Below are positions 59,253 through 64,000 of a stretch of DNA of 64,000 bases, in pieces. A program made the translations under genes and the position numbers. The DNA is from JBBBNV01 sp037137075 (GTDB lineage Bacteria > Bacillota > Bacilli > Paenibacillales > NBRC-103111): NCBI RefSeq assembly GCF_037137075.1, contig NZ_JBBBNV010000002.1, positions 186,001 through 250,000 on the forward strand, given 5' to 3'. The notes below the pieces were generated by a model. The model had not been told where the DNA came from. It made no database searches and saw nothing but the letters and a program-made list of their open reading frames with translations. Positions within the stretch are counted from its first letter, which is position 1. Each line of letters begins with the position of its first letter.

Positions 59253-60076
59253 CAAAATCGACGACGATGCGCGGCCGGGATGCTTTCATCCAGAACATTG
59301 CTTCCCGCCTTGGCCGCAAAGAGCCGCTACGCGAGGCACCGGCGCATCCGCTGCGCGGCGTGCCGGAGCATTACAAAGCGATGTCCTACAACCCCGATGA
59401 GCTGGTGGAGCTGTTCGTCCGCAACTGGACGGCGCTCACCGGCAAGGTGCTGCTGGTGAAGCGTTCCGAGGCGCGTGAAGCGATCGGGGCTTATATAAAG
59501 GAAATTTCGGCGGAGCTTGGCGTGACGCAAATTAGCCGTTGGGAGCATGAGCGTCTGCTTGAGCTGGGGCTGGATGATACGCTGCAAGCCGCAGGCATCA
59601 AGGTTGTTCCCTGGCGTGAGGATGAGGACGAAGCCCCGGCCGGGGCAGAGCAGGCAGGTCAAGAGGACCTCGCCGAGCCCTTGTCCGGCAGCGCCGGGGA
59701 AACCGGGTCAGGACCGAACTGGGCCAAGCGCAGCAAGCTGCTCCGTGAAACCGAGCGCTGCCAGCTCGGGCTTGTATGGCCGGATTATGCCGTAGCCGGG
59801 ACCAGCACGCTCGTGCTGCCCGCATACGGCGGCCGCGGCCGCTCGGTCAGCCTGCTGACCAGCATTCTGGTGGCCGTATTTGACAAGGAGCAGCTTGTCT
59901 TCCGCATGGGAGAGGCACTGGAGGCGCTGCGCCGCCGTTACCCTCATGTCACCGATGTGCCGTCCTCGATTAACCTGATCACCGGCCCGAGCCGGAGCGC
60001 GGACATCGAGAACGACCTGACGATCGGTATCCACGGTCCGGGTAAGGTGTACGCTGTTATTTTACATGATGAATAA
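59249..60076 (+). CDS. lutC: Lactate utilisation protein C
   Basis: A 275-residue protein of the LUD family. It has RDAFIQNIASRLGRKEPL at the start, an acidic variable segment (about 125-155, EDEDEAPAGAEQAGQEDL) that is longer than in B. subtilis LutC, then CQLGLVWPDYAVAGTSTLVLPA, and the C-terminal SSINLITGPSRSADIENDLTIGIHGPGKVYAVILHDE typical of LutC. It completes the lactate oxidation complex with LutA and LutB. The ATG overlaps the lutB stop codon. A terminator follows at 60165-60193. Confidence 0.92.
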   Translation: MTKSTTMRGRDAFIQNIASRLGRKEPLREAPAHPLRGVPEHYKAMSYNPDELVELFVRNWTALTGKVLLVKRSEAREAIGAYIKEISAELGVTQISRWEHERLLELGLDDTLQAAGIKVVPWREDEDEAPAGAEQAGQEDLAEPLSGSAGETGSGPNWAKRSKLLRETERCQLGLVWPDYAVAGTSTLVLPAYGGRGRSVSLLTSILVAVFDKEQLVFRMGEALEALRRRYPHVTDVPSSINLITGPSRSADIENDLTIGIHGPGKVYAVILHDE

Positions 60077-60164
60077 GGAAGGACCGTTTATCCGGCGTGC
60101 CGAAGACATAGTTGAGGCATAGCTAGTGATGGGTTCGTAAATAAAGCAATCTGATTGTAACTGG

Positions 60165-60193
60165 GGACAGCCTGCTGGAAGGGCTGTCTTTTT
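60165..60193 (+). terminator. Terminator of the lut operon
   Basis: GGACAGCC (60165-60172) pairs with GGCTGTC (60182-60188), followed by TTTTTG. Confidence 0.75.
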
Positions 60194-60233
60194 GTATTTC
60201 ACTCCCGGAAAGTGAGCGACAGCCTCGCGCAGA

Positions 60234-60476
60234 ATGCGGGATGAGCTGCTGCACCTACTGCCGCACCGGCGGCAAGCTTTTGATTGCAATCGACTGGAAG
60301 AACCTTCAAAATACATAGAGAAGCCTAGTAGACATTGGCTCTGCTGCTTCATAGCCTTAGATGTCGAAGACCTGTTGGTACACAATTCCAGAAAAGATAA
60401 GTTTTCAAGAAAAAACGTCAAACTCGTGACAAATGAGATTGATTCACTGAATCAATATTTGAAAATAAAGGAATGA
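60234..60476 (+). CDS. Possible remnant ORF before an unknown gene
   Basis: An 80-codon frame whose last part (VEDLLVHNSRKDKFSRKNVK, then LVTNEIDSLNQYLKIKE) has coding character and ends in a four-base overlap (ATGA) with the next gene. Its start region lacks a ribosome site and reads poorly, so this may be the 3' end of a degraded gene that once led the pair. No family recognised. Confidence 0.4.
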   Translation: MRDELLHLLPHRRQAFDCNRLEEPSKYIEKPSRHWLCCFIALDVEDLLVHNSRKDKFSRKNVKLVTNEIDSLNQYLKIKE

Positions 60477-60991
60477 AGATCATCGAATACATAAAGCAGC
60501 ATGCTGCGAAAGCATATGAACAAATCTGTTCCATAGCCGGGCAGCCTCGTTTTCTATTTTCTAACGATCCCGCTTTAGTAAGCGACGAATACCGCTATAA
60601 TTATCAGTACATAACCGGGTTTAACCGATTGCTTAAACGCGGCCGTATAACGACAGAGCGTATTTTTTATAGCTTTATGTTTTTAGAGAGGGAACTCGAG
60701 TCTTATTTGCAAAATCACTACAAGAACAAATCGTTTGTACTGTATATCCCTGCAGATACCGCCATTCCGGCGTTCGCCTTGACGTTAGTTTCATATCACG
60801 GAGAAGAACAGTTGGTTGGGAATGTAGATTTAGAGCAATTAATAGAGTGGTATAAGGAAAACGCCTATTTTGATGGAATCACCATAATAGAAGAGCAGCA
60901 AGCTGCTGAGGAGCACGATGGACAAGAGGATACGAACACAGAGCAGAACAATGGCCGGGGTAAAAGATACATTAAATTAATACAAACGTAA
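60473..60991 (+). CDS. Uncharacterised 172-residue protein
   Basis: ATG at 60473 follows AAAGGA and overlaps the preceding frame. The product is helical at first (MKIIEYIKQHAAKAYEQICS), has FFYSFMFLERELESYLQNHYKNKSF-like helices near residue 60, a strand region (SFVLYIPADTAIPAFALTLV) near 83, and a charged C-terminus (EEQQAAEEHDGQEDTNTEQ). Its base composition is clearly AT-richer than the neighbours, suggesting recent acquisition. No signal peptide; no family recognised. Confidence 0.6.
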   Translation: MKIIEYIKQHAAKAYEQICSIAGQPRFLFSNDPALVSDEYRYNYQYITGFNRLLKRGRITTERIFYSFMFLERELESYLQNHYKNKSFVLYIPADTAIPAFALTLVSYHGEEQLVGNVDLEQLIEWYKENAYFDGITIIEEQQAAEEHDGQEDTNTEQNNGRGKRYIKLIQT

Positions 60992-61093
60992 GCGGATGCG
61001 GGTGATTAGAAGGTATGAGTATAACCTGTTAACTGGAGAGGGCGTTTTATTATCTTGTACCTGACTTAAATGGAGCAGGAAAAGGAGAATACC

Positions 61094-61534
61094 GTGAGCA
61101 AACCTATATTTTACGGCTCGGTCAATCTTATTTTTAAGCAGGAGCCAGATCAGGTGCTGTTATTAAAAAGACAAAATACCGGCTTCGAAGACGGTATGTG
61201 GAGCTTGGTGGCGGGACGGATTGACGGGAATGAAGAGGTGAAGGCAGCGGCCATCCGGGAAGCTTTGGAAGAAGCCGGTGTTCGGATCCCTCCGAACGGC
61301 CTGGAAGTGGCGGGAATTATGCATCGCAGGGATCCCAGGTACCACACGGAATGGATGGATTTCTTCCTTCTGGTTCACGAATGGGAAGGGGAGCTGTTTA
61401 ATGCCGAGCCTCATAAATGTGAGGAAATCAGGTGGTTTTCCCTTCACGAGCTTCCTGAAAACATGATTTCTTACATGAAGTCCGCTCTGTTCAGCCATCA
61501 AAAACCGGTCTGGTTTGAAAGCTTGGGCTGGTAA
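61094..61534 (+). CDS. NUDIX hydrolase
   Basis: A 146-residue protein with a complete Nudix box near residue 41: G-x5-E-x7-REALEEAGV, from GRIDGNEEVKAAAIREALEE. It hydrolyses a nucleoside diphosphate linked to another group, using Mg(II); LLKRQNTGFEDGMWSLVAGR and HRRDPRYHTEWMDFFL are typical of the MutT/ADP-ribose-like branch. The start GTG at 61094 lies seven bases after AAGGAG; the longer frame from 61070 would place that site inside the gene. No clear partner. Confidence 0.85.
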   Translation: MSKPIFYGSVNLIFKQEPDQVLLLKRQNTGFEDGMWSLVAGRIDGNEEVKAAAIREALEEAGVRIPPNGLEVAGIMHRRDPRYHTEWMDFFLLVHEWEGELFNAEPHKCEEIRWFSLHELPENMISYMKSALFSHQKPVWFESLGW

Positions 61535-61590
61535 AGAGGAGAAGGCGTGACCAAATCATGTCCACTTATTTTAAAAAAACGGGGTTATGA

Positions 61591-61938
61591 ATGCAGAACA
61601 TGAGTGATGTTGAGATTCGTTGGGCTGATCCATTCACACTGGAAAATCGCAAGGAGTATTATCAACGTGCTTTATACGAGGGCCAACATCAAATCGCATT
61701 GTTATTGGTGGGGAAGCAAGTTGCTGGCTGTATTGCAATCGGAGCATGCCGAGATCATGATAGCCCGTTTGAAAGAATTGGGTATGCTAGAGTCTCATTG
61801 TGGGTGCTCCAAGACAATACAAATGCTAGAAGATTTTATGAACACCTTGGTCTTCTATGTGATGGGACGGAGAAGGTGATTACAAGAGGAAAGGAATTGG
61901 TTCAGGTCCGCTACCGGATGGAACTTGATCCAATTTAA
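61591..61938 (+). pseudogene. GNAT acetyltransferase with an internal deletion
   Basis: A 115-residue frame. Strands ALLLVGKQVAGCIAIGACRDHD near residue 36 and the C-terminal ARVSLWVLQDNTNARRFYEHLG, then GTEKVITRGKELVQVRY, match the end of GNAT N-acetyltransferases. The central segment that carries the acetyl-CoA motif (Q/R-x2-G-x-G/A) is missing: HDSPFERIGYARVSL joins the two parts directly. The N-terminus also looks shortened. It is therefore probably inactive. The joined frame stays open, so it may still be translated. Confidence 0.65.
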
Positions 61939-61951
61939 ACGAGGTGCGCCA

Positions 61952-62461
61952 ATGCTGTTTCATTTTAGCGAGAATCCGGATATTGAGGTTTTTGTGCCGA
62001 AACAAATTCAGAGCCGGCCTGGTTTTCCGGCTGTTGTGTGGGCCATTGATGAGGAGCAGGAATTCACCTATTACTTCCCGAGAGAGTGTCCGCGGATTGT
62101 GTGCCGGAGAACACGGAATACGAGTGAGGAGCACCGCGAATTATTTTTCAAAAATACGGACGCGGACATCATTGTCACCGTCGAAAATGAATGGTATCCC
62201 GCAATCGCCAAGCAAAGGATATATAAATACCATTTCGCTGAGGCGGGCTTTGAGCTTTTTGACCGGACGGCAGGGTACTACATTTCCGTTCAGACCGTCA
62301 GGCCGGCCGCGGTGGAGGCGATGGATAACTTAATCGGGCGACTGCTGGGCAAAAATATTGAATTACGTTTTACATCGAGTCTCTATCCGCTGCGTGAAGC
62401 GATCGTTTCCTCCGGTTATGAGGAATTTGGAATACACCGGTTTAGTAATGCAAGAAAATAA
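61952..62461 (+). CDS. DUF6886-type uncharacterised protein
   Basis: A 169-residue cytoplasmic protein. Its MLFHFSENPDIEVFVPKQ start, then PAVVWAIDEEQEFTYYFPRECPRIV near residue 30 and FVVTVENEWYPAI-like strands, fit the DUF6886 family as I recall it; the ligand or activity is unknown. GAGGTG precedes the ATG at 61952. It follows the damaged acetyltransferase frame by 13 bases. Confidence 0.65.
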   Translation: MLFHFSENPDIEVFVPKQIQSRPGFPAVVWAIDEEQEFTYYFPRECPRIVCRRTRNTSEEHRELFFKNTDADIIVTVENEWYPAIAKQRIYKYHFAEAGFELFDRTAGYYISVQTVRPAAVEAMDNLIGRLLGKNIELRFTSSLYPLREAIVSSGYEEFGIHRFSNARK

Positions 62462-62592
62462 CTGAATAGACCGGCGTAATGATTAGCCTTATCTTTATCC
62501 TGCATCTCAAAGTCTCGCTTTTGAGGAATGATCTCGGCTGACGTTTCGTATTGTATAGTAGGTTATCCAAAATCCCGCTTACGAGGAGTGAC

Positions 62593-63402
62593 ATGGTGCG
62601 GATTATCGTCGTTCGTCTTCGTCCGATCCGATTATGGTACAAGCTGGCGTGTGCGGCTGCAATTCTTTTTATCGTGCTGCTGTTCCTGATTCCGGCTATG
62701 ATGGCGGATAAAAATGATATTGCCAAGCATTATCGTTATGACAAACGGGTAAGCTCAAACGGCGTTGAACTGCACACGATTGAAACGACCCCCGATCACG
62801 TCGGTCTCCAGGCAATCGATACGAACGTAACCGCGACTCCATTTTACGGGGTGAACGGGGGCTTCTTCTGGGAAGGGGCGCTGCTCAGTGTTGCGGTAGT
62901 CAACGGCCGGCCGTTAAAGGGAGAGCCGGGGGATTACGGATCAGGCTGGTACAATACGGGCATTACGAATCATTTGCCGCGCGGAACGCTGGTGTGGGAT
63001 GGCAGCGACCGGCGGTTCTCCGTGCAAATCGTAACAAGTGCGGACGAGCTTGCCGTAAGGGACAAGCAGCAATATTGGGCCCAAGGCGGGGTAAGTATGA
63101 GTCTTGGAAATGAGGCGGTATGGCGGCAGGAAATGATCGCCCAGGAGATGCCTGGCTATGACAACGGACATATGCGCACCGGACTAGTATATGACAGCGC
63201 CAATCGGCTGTATATGATTGTTTCTCCTACGAGCTGTACGGTGGAGCAGTTTCGTTCGGCTATTGTTGAGCAGCTCGGGGACCGTAAGCTGGTGGACGGG
63301 ATTTTTCTCGATGGGGACGGCTCGTCCCAATTACAAACCAAGCAGGTCCGGCTGGCCGGTGATCGCCGGCAGGTGTTCCAGATGCTTGCCGTTACGAAAT
63401 AG
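62593..63402 (+). CDS. Phosphodiester glycosidase-like (NAGPA) membrane protein
   Basis: A 269-residue protein with an N-terminal membrane helix (about residues 15-37, LACAAAILFIVLLFLIPAMM). A divergent NAGPA domain follows: YGVNGGFFWEGALLSVAVV near residue 78 is the VNGGFF motif, GYDNGHMRTGLVYDSANRLYMIV near 182 the central part, and IFLDGDGSSQLQT near residue 235 replaces the usual DGGGS. The fold and exported orientation match the larger homologue at 38575-39702. GAGGAG precedes the start at 62593. A strong terminator follows about 130 bases later. Confidence 0.75.
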   Translation: MVRIIVVRLRPIRLWYKLACAAAILFIVLLFLIPAMMADKNDIAKHYRYDKRVSSNGVELHTIETTPDHVGLQAIDTNVTATPFYGVNGGFFWEGALLSVAVVNGRPLKGEPGDYGSGWYNTGITNHLPRGTLVWDGSDRRFSVQIVTSADELAVRDKQQYWAQGGVSMSLGNEAVWRQEMIAQEMPGYDNGHMRTGLVYDSANRLYMIVSPTSCTVEQFRSAIVEQLGDRKLVDGIFLDGDGSSQLQTKQVRLAGDRRQVFQMLAVTK

Positions 63403-63534
63403 CGGGCCGTTAGCCGCGGGTTTCCGAACCAATCGGCTGTAAACAGGCGTAAGCTGGAAATCGGGGAGGATATCCGGCAATATGACCCCGGACAATATCG
63501 ATAAGGGGAAGGAATATATAGTTGACTTATTAGA

Positions 63535-63570
63535 TGGAGATACGACGTTATCTCCATTCTTTTATTTTTA
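63535..63570 (+). terminator. Rho-independent terminator
   Basis: ATGGAGATA pairs exactly with TATCTCCAT around a six-base loop, followed by a T-rich stretch. Confidence 0.8.
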
Positions 63571-63688
63571 CCGCTAGATTTTGTGTTAATATATGGAAGG
63601 GTGCTTGTTCTTTTACAGGAGAAATTCATACTGTCCTAGGGAGTGTGTGCCAAGTGAGTGTCAATGTAATTCATCGTAACGTTAGGGG

Positions 63689-63802
63689 CATCTTCCTGTC
63701 CGTGATATTCATAAAGCCTGCACCTTTATGAAGGAACAGGGCGTTGAGCTTGTTACGGGAATCGAGAACGGGCACTGGCGGTCGGTCGACCACATGCTGT
63801 AA
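63689..63802 (+). pseudogene. Fragment of a possible VOC (glyoxalase-fold) protein
   Basis: The frame HLPVRDIHKACTFMKEQG, then VELVTGIENGHWRSVDHML, stops at 63800-63802 and is preceded by stop codons. It looks like a short internal piece of a VOC-family protein (V-x-D-I-x-K-A-x-x-F-x-x-x-Q-G-V-E). No start or remainder is present. Confidence 0.35.
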
Positions 63803-63869
63803 ACGATGATAAGTGGATGACGTGCTGCTGCAGGCTTTTTCCTTGAAAAATCGCAAAGAAGGAACGGGA

Positions 63870-64000
63870 ATGATGGCCGGATTCGGAATTTTAATGGCGG
63901 GCGCGGCTCTCTTTTAGCAGTGGCGGATTAAGAATGAAGTTCGTAGCCGTACCATTATAGCCATGCCTAAGAAAGGAGAGCTTATGAATAACGCTTTTGC
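63870..64000 (+). CDS. Partial gene at the window edge, interrupted by TAG
   Basis: ATGATG at 63870 follows AAGGAACGGGA. The frame reads MMAGFGILMAGAALF, TAG (63915-63917), then QWRIKNEVRSRTIIAMPKKG and runs open past ATG at 63984 to the window end. That ATG has its own AAGGAGAG site and may be the true start (MNNAF...). The hydrophobic part before the TAG looks like a membrane helix joined to a basic stretch. Confidence 0.35.

Larger units (their letters stand above)
63403..63983. other. Terminal interval with a terminator and gene fragments
   Basis: It contains a rho-independent terminator (63535-63570), a short fragment resembling a VOC-type protein (63689-63802) and a frame interrupted by TAG (63870 onward). 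No intact gene was found. Confidence 0.5.

Noticed and set aside
1..64000. CRISPR arrays, insertion sequences or prophage
   Set aside because: No regularly spaced repeats, transposase, integrase or phage structural genes were seen.

Overview
The window looks like chromosome from a GC-rich (by eye roughly 53-56%) spore-forming Bacillota of the Paenibacillus type. The signs are strong AGGAGG ribosome sites, sigma-A promoters, cre boxes for CcpA, a Bacillus-type Zur box, YtxG/YtxH, YqgT, YesU and LutABC homologues, WYL regulators, and a surface pectate lyase anchored by SLH domains. No rRNA, CRISPR array, integrase or complete insertion sequence was seen. Assignments come from reading the sequence; no database search was run.

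Layout. 1-3.3 kb is a zinc-homeostasis block: the end of a zinc-binding ABC lipoprotein, a Zur repressor behind its own Zur box, a CobW/ZagA-type zinc GTPase and a [2Fe-2S] thioredoxin-like ferredoxin. A double Zur box then stands before a 42-codon ORF. 3.3-7.8 kb is the most unusual part: two WYL regulators (one frameshifted) diverge from two tandem tRNA-like RNAs that lie immediately upstream of a Ro60/TROVE (Rsr) gene. This is a candidate Y-RNA/Ro ribonucleoprotein locus. A remnant DUF6884 gene follows. 8-11.3 kb holds a Gfo/Idh/MocA dehydrogenase and a zinc-ribbon/DUF2628/ankyrin membrane protein. 11.4-21.9 kb is a sugar locus: LacI regulator, ABC importer, Asp-box (sialidase-like) protein, DapA-like aldolase, L-fucose/D-arabinose isomerase and FGGY (ribulo)kinase.

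22-41 kb is housekeeping and accessory: a two-component system, a secreted duplicated-domain protein, a YesU-like protein, PadR regulator plus FAD oxidoreductase, a half-size MFS protein, LytTR, ThiO/TenI/ThiD, a DUF86 protein, a SufR-like regulator, Eda, YtxG/YtxH, a phosphodiester glycosidase and BdbC. 41-48.5 kb carries two pectate lyases: a 2012-residue PL9-like enzyme with SLH anchor and a small secreted PL3-like enzyme. 48.7-56 kb has a DUF3817 protein, a polysaccharide deacetylase lipoprotein, MurI, an AraC regulator, pyruvate kinase, a LysM-M14 endopeptidase and a DUF1232 protein. 56-60 kb is the lutR-lutABC lactate locus. 60-64 kb is a patchwork of small or damaged genes.

The genes suggest a soil or plant-associated polysaccharide degrader. 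Surface and secreted pectate lyases, a YesU homologue and Eda fit pectin use; the ABC/isomerase/kinase cluster imports and phosphorylates a sugar under LacI and probably CcpA control; lutABC oxidises lactate under a GntR/FCD repressor and probably CcpA. The window also has several ORFs interrupted by single-base shifts at homopolymers or by in-frame stops. Some of these may be sequence errors rather than biology.
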